64,000 nt of DNA from NCBI RefSeq assembly GCF_020905415.1, contig NZ_JAJJMP010000001.1, forward strand, positions 429,501 through 493,500, given 5' to 3'. This document shows positions 1 through 10,497 of the stretch, piece by piece. The notes beneath the pieces were generated by a model. That model was not told where the DNA came from. It ran no database searches and saw only the letters and a list, made by a program, of their open reading frames with translations. This DNA comes from Myroides oncorhynchi. Its GTDB lineage: Bacteria > Bacteroidota > Bacteroidia > Flavobacteriales > Flavobacteriaceae. The position numbers and the translations under genes were made by a program. Numbering within the stretch: the first letter of the stretch is position 1; each line of letters starts with the position of its first letter.

Positions 1-1179
1 ATGAAAACATCGGTATTAGAAAGTCTACTAAGAGCAGAGAGCAATTTAAAAATTACTAGAAGAGAATTATCTAGTAAAGAGAATGAATTGAGATCTAAGC
101 TTTCATTAGTTCCAAAACAAGAGAGAGAGTTTAGAATTATCGATAGACAACAGAAAGTAAAAGAAGCAATCTACTTATATCTTTTCCAAAAGAGAGAAGA
201 AACAGCTATCGCTTTAGCAGCAACAGATCAAAATGCTAAAATCATAGATGTAGCTAAAAGTTCAGATAAACCTGTGGCTCCTAAAAAAGCTATTATTTTA
301 CTTGCTGCTCTAATCATGGGAGGTTTGATTCCTTTTGCTATTATATACCTACGAGCATTATTAGATACTAAGGTTAAAAACAGATTAGATATTGAAGAAA
401 ACACATCAGTACCGTTCTTAGGAGATATACCACACTCAAATGACAATTCAAAAATTGTGGATATCGCTAGTAGAACAAGTACAGCTGAAGCATTGCGTAT
501 CATTAGAACGAACCTTGAGTTTATGCTTAGTGGCGTACAAGATGGCAATGCAAAAATGATTTTCTTAACATCTACTTTCCCTAAAGAAGGAAAAACATTT
601 ACATCAGTTAATATTGCTGCAACAATTGCTTTATCAGGAAAAAGAACACTTCTTATAGGTTTAGACATTCGTAATCCTAGATTAGATGACTATATCATGT
701 TACCTACTAAAGGGGTGTCAGATTACTTATTAAGAAAAGAGGATGATATCAACCAATATGTTGTTAAGATAGATGGTTACGAAAACATGTATGCTTTACC
801 AGCAGGTACTATCCCTCCTAACCCAGCAGAGTTATTAATGGGTGATAGAATAGGCAATATGTTTGAAGAACTTAAAAAACAATATGACTATATAATTGTG
901 GATACAGCTCCAGTAAGTTTAGTTACAGATACGCTACTTATTGCTAAATATGCTGATACATTTATCTATGTAGCAAGAGCAAATTATTTAGACAAACGTA
1001 TGCTAAGACTTCCTAATGATTTACACAAAGAAGGTAAGTTACCTAATATGTCTATTATATTAAATGACACAGATACCAATAAAGGATATGGTTATGGATA
1101 TGGTTATGGATATGGTTATGGACAAGATGCCGAAACAGATAATCGTTCATGGTGGAAGAAATTACTAAACATGAAATAA
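1..1179 (+). CDS. Wzc-type polysaccharide biosynthesis tyrosine autokinase, C-terminal part (5' end outside window)
   Basis: Bacterial tyrosine kinase that controls export or chain length of capsule or exopolysaccharide at the inner membrane. The visible 392 residues hold the end of the periplasmic coiled coil (about 1-90), a membrane segment (about 96-118) and the cytoplasmic kinase domain. The kinase shows Walker A STFPKEGKT (191-199), Walker A' with D222 (IGLDIRNP) and Walker B with D301 (IIVDTAP). The tail is a tyrosine cluster made of six Gly-Tyr dipeptides (362-373), the expected autophosphorylation site. The ATG at base 1 is probably internal, because family members carry an N-terminal Wzz domain that is missing here, so the gene starts upstream of the window. 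A terminator follows directly. A CpsB-type phosphatase, the usual antagonist, is about 40 kb away. Confidence 0.9.
   Translation: MKTSVLESLLRAESNLKITRRELSSKENELRSKLSLVPKQEREFRIIDRQQKVKEAIYLYLFQKREETAIALAATDQNAKIIDVAKSSDKPVAPKKAIILLAALIMGGLIPFAIIYLRALLDTKVKNRLDIEENTSVPFLGDIPHSNDNSKIVDIASRTSTAEALRIIRTNLEFMLSGVQDGNAKMIFLTSTFPKEGKTFTSVNIAATIALSGKRTLLIGLDIRNPRLDDYIMLPTKGVSDYLLRKEDDINQYVVKIDGYENMYALPAGTIPPNPAELLMGDRIGNMFEELKKQYDYIIVDTAPVSLVTDTLLIAKYADTFIYVARANYLDKRMLRLPNDLHKEGKLPNMSIILNDTDTNKGYGYGYGYGYGYGQDAETDNRSWWKKLLNMK
1084..1122 (+). repeat. 12-bp tandem repeat encoding the Gly-Tyr tail of the kinase
   Basis: The 12-bp unit ggatatggttat is repeated three times without a mismatch, followed by a final gga. 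It encodes the alternating Gly-Tyr cluster. Gain or loss of a unit would stay in frame and change the number of phosphorylatable tyrosines by two. Confidence 0.9.
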
Positions 1180-1183
1180 CACC

Positions 1184-1214
1184 AAAGGTCACTCTTATAC
1201 AGGGTGACCTTTTT
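1184..1214 (+). terminator. Rho-independent terminator after the tyrosine kinase gene
   Basis: A 9-bp perfect stem (aaaggtcac / gtgaccttt) with an 11-nt loop followed by a T run, starting five bases after the kinase stop codon. Confidence 0.85.
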
Positions 1215-1338
1215 CATTAATATGATAAAATATTATATCAAAAAATACCAAAACAGAAATATAGAAAGTCACTATTATCAAATTCATAATTCAACTCTAA
1301 AAAGACTATAAAGCCTAAGCAATAACATACATAATTAG

Positions 1339-1346
1339 TATATTTG
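1339..1346 (+). promoter_or_regulatory. Putative -7 promoter element for icd
   Basis: TATATTTG matches the Bacteroidota -7 consensus TAnnTTTG, about 70 nt upstream of the icd start. I see no clear -33 TTG at the expected distance. Confidence 0.35.
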
Positions 1347-1410
1347 CTATATAAATTTCAAGGTTTAAACAAAATATATTTAACGATAATATTGTTTTCA
1401 TTTAAAGTAG

Positions 1411-3636
<2,226 letters not shown>

Positions 3637-3656
3637 TTATAGTTATCAATATTCTT

Positions 3657-3691
3657 AAAAAAGGTCATCTTTAACTAGATGGCCTTTTTTT
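3657..3691. terminator. Bidirectional terminator between icd and the LytTR regulator
   Basis: Stem aaaggtcatct / agatggccttt (one G-T pair) flanked by an A run on the left and a T run on the right, so it can serve both convergent genes. The minus-strand stop codon begins at 3695. Confidence 0.8.
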
Positions 3692-3692
3692 A

Positions 3693-4391
3693 TTACTGAT
3701 CTAATAGAATCTGATACTTACGACCTATAGGTACTTCATCGTCATTTACAAGAACTAATTTACTTACAAAACGCTCTTTAATATGCTGCTTATTAATAAC
3801 AAAAGAACGATGTATCTGCACAAACTCTCCCCCTATAAGTTCTGTTTTGAATCCAACTAAAGAGCCATATATAAAATAGCTTTTACGTCTACTCTTTGTA
3901 AATATCTTTATGTAATTACCTGCACTCTCTATATAAATAATGTCATTCATATCGATAAAGTAATCAAACCCATCTTCTTTAACTAAAATACTATGAGGTA
4001 GATTCTTTTTGATACTATCCTTTCTTTCTTTGCAGAATATTTTAGCTTTCTCTACAGCCTTTAAAAATTTACTAAAAGATATTGGTTTTAAAAGATAATC
4101 GATTGCATCATTTTGATATGATTCTAATGCAAATTCAGAGTAAGCTGTTGTAACAATTGTCGTTGGCTTTATAGGCAACATTTCTAACAATTCTAACCCT
4201 GATACCAAAGGCATATTAATATCCAAAAAAAGAATATCAACTTCATTGGTTTGTAAAAAAGTTAATGCTTCTTTTCCACTATAAGCATGTCCTATACATT
4301 CTAAATCTTCACACTGTTTAATATGACTTAACAACACCTGATGTGCAGGCTTCTCATCATCGATAACTAAACATTTGTAGGTAAATCCCAT
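3693..4391 (-). CDS. LytTR-family response regulator
   Basis: DNA-binding response regulator of the LytR/AlgR type. The receiver domain (about 5-120) carries the acidic pair D11/D12, the phosphoacceptor D57 (LFLDINMP), T81/T82 and K102 (LLKP). A LytTR DNA-binding domain occupies about 131-232. Its start codon lies inside the end of the upstream histidine kinase gene (25-nt overlap), so the two are translationally coupled. The pair is divergent from a TonB receptor operon, which is the likely target. Family regulators bind direct or inverted repeats; a perfect inverted repeat lies in the intergenic region at 5413-5447. Confidence 0.93.
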   Translation of the reverse strand: MGFTYKCLVIDDEKPAHQVLLSHIKQCEDLECIGHAYSGKEALTFLQTNEVDILFLDINMPLVSGLELLEMLPIKPTTIVTTAYSEFALESYQNDAIDYLLKPISFSKFLKAVEKAKIFCKERKDSIKKNLPHSILVKEDGFDYFIDMNDIIYIESAGNYIKIFTKSRRKSYFIYGSLVGFKTELIGGEFVQIHRSFVINKQHIKERFVSKLVLVNDDEVPIGRKYQILLDQ

Positions 4392-5368
4392 AATTCTAAG
4401 GTAGTTTTATAATGATATTTCGATTTGCTCTTCTTAAACTTATATTTAAGTTGAGACACTTCTAATCTTCTTTCTAAGTTTATTAATCCTAATCCGGTTC
4501 CCTTTTGTACCATCTCATCTGGCAAACAGTTATTTTCTAGCTCAAAATATAAATGATTATTATGAACTTTCCCCCTCAGTTTTATACATGGAGAGTCAGA
4601 TTGAAGAGCAAATTTGATGGCATTTTCTACTAAACTAAAATATAATAAAGGAGGAACCTTAATACTATTTACTTTACCTTCATATTTAATATCCACAATT
4701 AAATCATTTGTTCTAAATTTATAATAATTAAAATATTCATTTAAAAATTCAATCTCCTGATCTAATGCTACCCATTCTTTTTTTGTAGCTTCAAGTTGGT
4801 ACCTTAAGAGTAAAGAGAGCTGTAATATTCGTTCAGGAGTCTCACTGGGGTTGGTTAGAGCTTCTCCATATAAATTATTCATTGCATTAAGTAAAAAGTG
4901 AGGGTTCAACTGCATTTTTAAAAAATCTAACTCAGCTACAGTACTTACTAATCTCTTTTCTCTCACAGTAATGTCATTTAATACCCATAAGTGAATAAAA
5001 TAAGTACCAGTTCCTAAAAAAGCAAGAAATATAACATTGACAATCTCAATTAACCAAGAGTCAAAATCACCTGTATACATGTTCAAAAATCCAGTACCAA
5101 TAATCACCGCAGTCCAATAACTAAGCATCAGCGGCAAGAAAATATTATAGCGCTTCGTAATAAGATAGTTCTTGATTAAAATGATATTACTGAACAGAAC
5201 ACATCCGTACACAATAAAAAAAGAAGGTAATAATTCTTCCCAAATATCAGTTAGTGAACGATCACTTTTATCTACAGAACTAGCAAAAGTAAAAACACAA
5301 AACAGCAGAATGATAACTAAAACATTCCTAACCCAGATATTAGAATAAAACCTCCATAATGACTTCAT
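4367..5368 (-). CDS. LytS/YehU-type sensor histidine kinase
   Basis: Membrane histidine kinase of the His_kinase (PF06580) class. The N-terminal 130 residues form about four membrane segments (roughly 13-30, 48-66, 78-96, 108-130) with little periplasmic sequence. The phosphorylated histidine is H157 in LNPHFLLNAMNNL. An N box (VENAIKFA, 248-255) and a G box (GLGL, 292-295) form the ATPase. The gene overlaps its regulator by 25 nt. A TACATTTG box ends only four bases before the ATG, so the mRNA may be leaderless. The signal sensed is unknown; the short loops suggest a membrane or hydrophobic cue. Confidence 0.92.
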   Translation of the reverse strand: MKSLWRFYSNIWVRNVLVIILLFCVFTFASSVDKSDRSLTDIWEELLPSFFIVYGCVLFSNIILIKNYLITKRYNIFLPLMLSYWTAVIIGTGFLNMYTGDFDSWLIEIVNVIFLAFLGTGTYFIHLWVLNDITVREKRLVSTVAELDFLKMQLNPHFLLNAMNNLYGEALTNPSETPERILQLSLLLRYQLEATKKEWVALDQEIEFLNEYFNYYKFRTNDLIVDIKYEGKVNSIKVPPLLYFSLVENAIKFALQSDSPCIKLRGKVHNNHLYFELENNCLPDEMVQKGTGLGLINLERRLEVSQLKYKFKKSKSKYHYKTTLELWDLPTNV

Positions 5369-5372
5369 ATAA

Positions 5373-5398
5373 CAAATGTAAAAAATCCTTTAGCACAA
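5373..5398 (-). promoter_or_regulatory. Putative promoter of the histidine kinase operon, close to the start codon
   Basis: On the minus strand TTG (5398-5396), 15 nt, then TACATTTG (5380-5373). The -7 box ends four bases before the ATG at 5368, which places the transcription start at or next to the start codon. The 15-nt spacer is shorter than the usual 17-23. Confidence 0.4.
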
Positions 5399-5412
5399 CT
5401 AAACTTATAAAA

Positions 5413-5447
5413 TATCAATTATTTTAATGGCTTTAAAATAATTGATA
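5413..5447. promoter_or_regulatory. Perfect 15-bp inverted repeat between divergent LytS/LytTR and TonB receptor genes
   Basis: TATCAATTATTTTAA (5413-5427), 5-nt spacer TGGCT, then its exact reverse complement (5433-5447). It lies 45 bp from the histidine kinase start and 78 bp from the receptor start. No gene ends here, so it is not a terminator; an operator is the better reading, but the binding protein is inference. Confidence 0.6.
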
Positions 5448-5490
5448 ATATATGTACGTTTTATCTACTAAATAACATCATGCACTTACC

Positions 5491-5498
5491 TACTTTTG
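5491..5498 (+). promoter_or_regulatory. Putative -7 element of the TonB receptor operon
   Basis: TACTTTTG fits TAnnTTTG and lies 26 nt before the ATG, giving a leader of about 20 nt. No consensus -33 is seen at 17-23 nt upstream, which would fit a promoter that needs an activator. Confidence 0.45.
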
Positions 5499-5524
5499 CA
5501 TTGAAACATAATACATAAAAACTG

Positions 5525-7939
5525 ATGAATAATTACACAAAGTCCACTCGACTGATATTAGGGCTAATATTATATATGTTCACTATCCCATTGCACTTGC
5601 AACAAGTTAATGCTAATATAATCAACGAACAAAAAGCCCCCGTCTTAAAAGGAAAGGTAGTCGATAAAAAAACATCCCTAATAGGAGCTACCGTGGCTAT
5701 CTTAGAACTAAATAAAGTAGATATAACAGATGAAAATGGTGAGTTTTCTTTTAATCTTCCTACTGGTACATATACTATTTCAATCTCCTATTTAGGTTAT
5801 AGCTCATATAGCAAGAAGATTGATTTAGCCAACGATCAAACAATTACTATTACGTTAAAAGAAGATTCCTCTCAATTAGAAGAATTAGTTATCGTTCAAA
5901 ACGTTAAAAAAACTAATATCCGAACACCTGAGATGAGTGTAAATAAGCTATCTATAGAAGATGTAAAGAAAATGCCCGCTGTACTTGGAGAAACAGATGT
6001 GCTTAAATCAATCCTTTCTTTACCAGGGGTAACGAATGCAGGTGAAGGAGCATCAGGATTTAACGTACGAGGTGGTAGTGCAGGTCAAAATCTAATATTA
6101 TTAGACGATGCTAACGTCTTTAGTTCATCTCATTTATTTGGTTTCTTTTCTATATTCAATTCAGATGCTATTAATGATCTTAAACTATATAAAGGTGGTA
6201 TTCCAGCGCGCTTTGGTGGAAGAGCTTCTTCAGTATTAGAAGTCTTTCAAAAGAATGGTAATACCAATGAATATCACGGTACGGGAGGTATAGGAATTAT
6301 ATCAAGTAGATTAATGGCAGAAGGACCTATTCAAAAAGGAAAATCATCTTTCCTAGTGGCAGGAAGAGCTTCATACGCCCACTTATTCCTAAAACTAACA
6401 GATAACAACAGTTCTGCCTATTTCTATGATTTAAATACTAAACTAAACTTCCTACTAGATGACAAAAACAAAATAACATTCTCTGGGTATTTTGGTAGAG
6501 ATGTATTTAACTTTGCTAATCTATTTAAAAACAACTTTGGAAATACAGTATTAAATACTCAATGGCATCATTTGTTCAAAGATGACCTAAGTAGTAAGTT
6601 AACGCTTACTTATAGTGATTATATGTATGGATTCGATATGGATTTACTAAAGTTTAAATGGGATTCTAGTATTAAAAACTATCAATTAAAATATGACTTT
6701 ACTCAAGATATTAATACCACTCTTCAATTAAAATATGGAGTAAGTACACTGTTCTATGACTTCTCACCAGGAACTATAAAACCTACTCGTATTGATTCAT
6801 CAATAAACTACAGAAAACTAGATTCTAAATACGCTTTTGAAGGTGGTGCATACTTAGAAGCAGAGCAAAGCATAGGTCAACATTTCAGTCTAAATTATGG
6901 CGTACGATTCTCTACTTTCTCTAATTTAGGTAAAGAAGATATCAATCTATATCAAGACAGCCAACCTGTCAGATATGATAGTAATCTAGGACTATATAAA
7001 ATGGCAGATGCTATAGGTAAAGAATCATATAGTAAAGGAAAGAGTATACAGAACTATAATAACTTTGAACCACGCTTAGGACTTGCTTATATCTTAAATG
7101 ATGACCAATCCATCAAAGCGAGTTATAACAGGATGGCACAGTACATTCATCTAATGTCAAATACAGCTGCTCCTACTCCATTAGATATTTGGACGCCTAG
7201 TAGTAAGTATATCAAGCCTGAGATTATCGACCAAGTTGCACTAGGTTACTTCCATAATTTTAAAGAAGGTAAATATAGCTTAGAGACTGAGGTGTTTTAT
7301 AAAAAAGGAAAGAATAGAATAGACTACATTGACGGAGCTCAATTAATAGGAAATGAAGCAATAGAACGCGTTATATTAGTAGGAGAATCTAGAGCTTATG
7401 GTCTAGAATTATTACTTCGTAAAAACTTAGGTAGACTAACAGGATGGATGTCTTATACCTTATCGAAATCAGAACAACGTACACCTGGAAGAACAGCTGA
7501 AGAACCAGGTATAAACAATGGTGAATGGTACAGAACAGCTTATGATAAAACACATGACTTCTCTGTAACAGCTATGTATGAATTGAATCCTAAATGGAGC
7601 CTTAGCGCTAGTTTTACTTTACAATCTGGGAGACCAACCTCATATCCAGAAGGCAGATACGATTACTTAGGTCAAAGTGTACCTAATTTCGGGAAGAGAA
7701 ATGCCTATAGTTTACCTTCATATCACCATTTAGATGTATCTGCAACTTATAGTCCTAAAGGCAATGCTCATAAAAGATGGCAAAGTGAATGGGTCTTTGG
7801 TATCTATAACTTATACGGCAGAGCCAATGCTGCTTCTATTTCATTTAGAGAAAATGAAGATTATAGAGGTCAGAATGAGGCTGTCAAAATGTCTATTTTT
7901 GGTTTAGTACCAAGTGTTACTTACAATTTCAAATTTTAA
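5525..7939 (+). CDS. TonB-dependent receptor with N-terminal CarboxypepD_reg-like domain
   Basis: Outer-membrane transporter driven by TonB. An N-terminal signal sequence (about 1-31) is followed by a CarboxypepD_reg-like beta domain (about 40-115, with the usual GxxVxxxxG and TDENGEFSF patterns), a plug (about 140-235, with FNVRGGSAGQNLILLDD) and a beta-barrel to residue 804 ending in phenylalanine. At 804 residues it is shorter than SusC-type receptors (about 1000), and no SusD gene follows; instead a DUF4249 lipoprotein starts four bases downstream. The substrate cannot be read from sequence. Divergent from a LytS/LytTR pair that may regulate it. Confidence 0.92.
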   Translation: MNNYTKSTRLILGLILYMFTIPLHLQQVNANIINEQKAPVLKGKVVDKKTSLIGATVAILELNKVDITDENGEFSFNLPTGTYTISISYLGYSSYSKKIDLANDQTITITLKEDSSQLEELVIVQNVKKTNIRTPEMSVNKLSIEDVKKMPAVLGETDVLKSILSLPGVTNAGEGASGFNVRGGSAGQNLILLDDANVFSSSHLFGFFSIFNSDAINDLKLYKGGIPARFGGRASSVLEVFQKNGNTNEYHGTGGIGIISSRLMAEGPIQKGKSSFLVAGRASYAHLFLKLTDNNSSAYFYDLNTKLNFLLDDKNKITFSGYFGRDVFNFANLFKNNFGNTVLNTQWHHLFKDDLSSKLTLTYSDYMYGFDMDLLKFKWDSSIKNYQLKYDFTQDINTTLQLKYGVSTLFYDFSPGTIKPTRIDSSINYRKLDSKYAFEGGAYLEAEQSIGQHFSLNYGVRFSTFSNLGKEDINLYQDSQPVRYDSNLGLYKMADAIGKESYSKGKSIQNYNNFEPRLGLAYILNDDQSIKASYNRMAQYIHLMSNTAAPTPLDIWTPSSKYIKPEIIDQVALGYFHNFKEGKYSLETEVFYKKGKNRIDYIDGAQLIGNEAIERVILVGESRAYGLELLLRKNLGRLTGWMSYTLSKSEQRTPGRTAEEPGINNGEWYRTAYDKTHDFSVTAMYELNPKWSLSASFTLQSGRPTSYPEGRYDYLGQSVPNFGKRNAYSLPSYHHLDVSATYSPKGNAHKRWQSEWVFGIYNLYGRANAASISFRENEDYRGQNEAVKMSIFGLVPSVTYNFKF

Positions 7940-7943
7940 TCCA

Positions 7944-8789
7944 ATGAAAAAAATAATAAAATATATAACATTTCTTTCTTTAGCAATAACTCTATTATCA
8001 TGCGAAGAAGTAGTACATATAGATTTACCTACTGCTCCGCCTAGATTAGTAGTAGAAGGTAATCTAGACTTTACATCAGCGAGCCCAAATGATACATTAA
8101 TCATCAAACTATCCTTAACAACTGACTTTTATAATCCGATTACTCCTAAAGTTAATAATGCTTTAGTATGGATAGAAGATGGAGAAGGCAATAGACATCC
8201 CTTTAAAGAACGAAATAACACAGGTGAATATGTATCAACTAAAATCAAAAAGAACCTAATAAAAAATGAATATAAGTTACATATAGAATATGATAACGAT
8301 ATATATGAAGCTACAGAAAAACTAGTTGAAACACCTAAAATAGAAAAAATAGAACAACGAAGAGAAAAATTCATTGGTGAAGATTATTATACAATCAGAA
8401 TCTATTATCAAGATGTAGTAAGACAAGAAAATGAATTAAATTACTATTATACTAATTTACTATACAAAGACGATAGACCACTTCTAAGCATTCGTTCAAA
8501 TGAACATTCAAAAGGACAGTTAATAGAGGATATCTCTACAGATGAAGATTATAAACCAGGCGATATAATAAAAATAGATCTACATCAAATATCTAGAAAC
8601 TATTATGATTATATGAATCTAATTATTGGTGCTATAAATAATGGTGGAGGCCCTTTTGAAACACCTGTTTCGAAAATTAAAGGAAATGTAAAGAATCTTA
8701 CAACACCTGAAAAAGAAGCTTTAGGTTACTTTAGGGTGACAGAAAAACAAACTATAACACATAAAATTTACGAACAATCTAAACCGTAA
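7944..8789 (+). CDS. DUF4249 lipoprotein, partner of the TonB receptor
   Basis: Predicted outer-membrane lipoprotein of the Bacteroidota DUF4249 family, 281 residues. I place the start at 7944 rather than at the upstream ATG at 7914 (which lies inside the receptor gene) because it gives a proper signal peptide MKKIIKYITFLSLAITLLSC with the lipid-modified cysteine at C20. The gene begins four bases after the receptor stop, so the two form one operon. DUF4249 proteins regularly follow receptors of this class and are thought to act as accessory surface lipoproteins; the specific ligand is unknown. Confidence 0.85.
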   Translation: MKKIIKYITFLSLAITLLSCEEVVHIDLPTAPPRLVVEGNLDFTSASPNDTLIIKLSLTTDFYNPITPKVNNALVWIEDGEGNRHPFKERNNTGEYVSTKIKKNLIKNEYKLHIEYDNDIYEATEKLVETPKIEKIEQRREKFIGEDYYTIRIYYQDVVRQENELNYYYTNLLYKDDRPLLSIRSNEHSKGQLIEDISTDEDYKPGDIIKIDLHQISRNYYDYMNLIIGAINNGGGPFETPVSKIKGNVKNLTTPEKEALGYFRVTEKQTITHKIYEQSKP

Positions 8790-8794
8790 TATAT

Positions 8795-8827
8795 AACAAA
8801 AGCCATCTCTAAGAGATGGCTTTTGTT
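8795..8827. terminator. Bidirectional terminator between the DUF4249 gene and recN
   Basis: A 15-bp stem (aacaaaagccatctc / gagatggcttttgtt) with a 3-nt loop. It overlaps the recN stop codon by two bases and serves both convergent transcripts. Confidence 0.85.
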
Positions 8828-10481
8828 ATTTTGATAGTAATTCTTTTGCGTGAACTAACGCCGAATCACTAATATCTTTTCCTGATAACATTTGCGCTAT
8901 CTCGCGTACTCTTTCGTCATAACTTAATAAAACTAATTGAGATGTAGTAGTTTCATTATTTGAAGTTTTAAACACCTTATAATGCTGTTTACCTTTCGCT
9001 GCTATCTGAGGTAAATGAGTTATAGCAAATACTTGCATATGGTTACTCATATCATTCATTATTACTCCCATTTTATCAGCTACTTCACCTGACACACCTG
9101 TATCAATCTCATCAAATATAATAGTAGGAAGGTTTGAATAACGTGCTAAGATTGCTTTAATAGCAAGCATAATACGTGACAACTCTCCACCTGAAGCCAC
9201 TTTTTTAAGTATTCCGAAATCCATTCCTTTATTAGCTGAAAACAACAATTGAAGTTCGTCTTTTCCATTTGCTAAGAAAGCTTTTGACATTGTAAAATCA
9301 AATTTAAAATTTGCATTTGGAATACCTACTAATGCTAATATTTCTAATAATTGTTTTATCAATACAGGAACAGCTTTCAACCTTGTACTTGTTAGCTCAT
9401 CGCCATAAGTATTTAAAACTACTTCTAAGGAGGCAATCTCCTTTTCTAAGGAAGTAATTTTATCATCAATTCCACTAGCTAAATCAACACGTTCTTCTAA
9501 GTTATCTCTTAGAACAATTAACTCCTCTACAGTGCCTACTTGATGTTTTCTCTGTAGATTATATAACAATTGGAGTCGTTCATTGATCAAATTTAATTGT
9601 TCTGGATCAGCTGACACACTATCTAATTGACTTTCTATTTCATTAGACAGATCCTTCAACTCAATCTCAACACTAACTAGTCGATTATATAATTCTTCGT
9701 ATTCTTTAGAGATAGAACTCGTTTTTTGGAGTAACTGTTTTACTTCTTTCAGTTGATTACCAATTCCAACTTGATCATCTGTCAAAGCTCCTATTGATTG
9801 TCCAAAACACTCTCTTACAAATTCAACATTATTAAGCTTATCATACTCCTGTTCTAATTCCACCTGATCTAATCCATCCAACTTAGCTTGTACCAATTCT
9901 TCTAAAAGAAAAGCATTATAATCTTGTTCTTTTAACAAGTCAGCTTGCTGTTGAATTAAATCTCTTAATTGATGTTGAGCTTTCTTATATAGAATTAACT
10001 GTTCTTTATATTTGACTAATACTTTGCTATTACCTGCTACAGCATCAACAATCTGCATTTGATAATTTTCATCAGACAACTCCATAGTTTGATGTTGAGA
10101 ATGAATATCTATCAAGTGCTCAGTTAATCTCTGTAAATCATTCAGATTAACAGGACTATCGTTTACAAAAGCGCGAGACTTTCCGGATGGCAAGATCTCT
10201 CTTCTAATGATAGTCGTATCCTCGTATTCTAATTCTAAATCAGTGAATACATCATTTAGTCTATACTTTGCTATACTAAATGCTCCTTCTATAACGCATT
10301 TCGCTTCTTTATCTTTTAAAGATGATAAATCAGCACGTTTACCTTGCAACAGCCCAAGTGCTCCCAATACTATGGATTTACCTGCTCCTGTTTCACCAGT
10401 AATAATAGAAAAACCGTTAGAAAAATCAATCTCTAAGGTATCAATTAATGCAAAATTCTTTATTGTTAATGATATAAGCAT
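8826..10481 (-). CDS. recN: DNA repair protein RecN
   Basis: SMC-like ATPase of double-strand break repair, 551 residues (normal length). Walker A GETGAGKS at 29-36, a central coiled coil (about 150-370), and the C-terminal ABC signature and Walker B (FDEIDTGVSGEVADK). Last gene of the operon bamD-rpoZ-coaBC-porD-recN, 16 nt after porD. No SOS-type operator is visible immediately upstream; expression probably follows the operon promoter. Confidence 0.96.
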   Translation of the reverse strand: MLISLTIKNFALIDTLEIDFSNGFSIITGETGAGKSIVLGALGLLQGKRADLSSLKDKEAKCVIEGAFSIAKYRLNDVFTDLELEYEDTTIIRREILPSGKSRAFVNDSPVNLNDLQRLTEHLIDIHSQHQTMELSDENYQMQIVDAVAGNSKVLVKYKEQLILYKKAQHQLRDLIQQQADLLKEQDYNAFLLEELVQAKLDGLDQVELEQEYDKLNNVEFVRECFGQSIGALTDDQVGIGNQLKEVKQLLQKTSSISKEYEELYNRLVSVEIELKDLSNEIESQLDSVSADPEQLNLINERLQLLYNLQRKHQVGTVEELIVLRDNLEERVDLASGIDDKITSLEKEIASLEVVLNTYGDELTSTRLKAVPVLIKQLLEILALVGIPNANFKFDFTMSKAFLANGKDELQLLFSANKGMDFGILKKVASGGELSRIMLAIKAILARYSNLPTIIFDEIDTGVSGEVADKMGVIMNDMSNHMQVFAITHLPQIAAKGKQHYKVFKTSNNETTTSQLVLLSYDERVREIAQMLSGKDISDSALVHAKELLSK

Positions 10482-10497
10482 ACTATCTAATATATAA

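Noticed and set aside
228..668. 146-codon open frame antisense to the tyrosine kinase gene
   Set aside because: It is the mirror of a well-supported conserved gene and has no plausible protein features; same reasoning for the antisense frames inside icd, recN, dapA, ligA, priA, valS, tcdA, pssA and mutL.
7914..7943. Longer start for the DUF4249 gene
   Set aside because: It would overlap the receptor gene and put ten polar residues in front of a good lipoprotein signal peptide.
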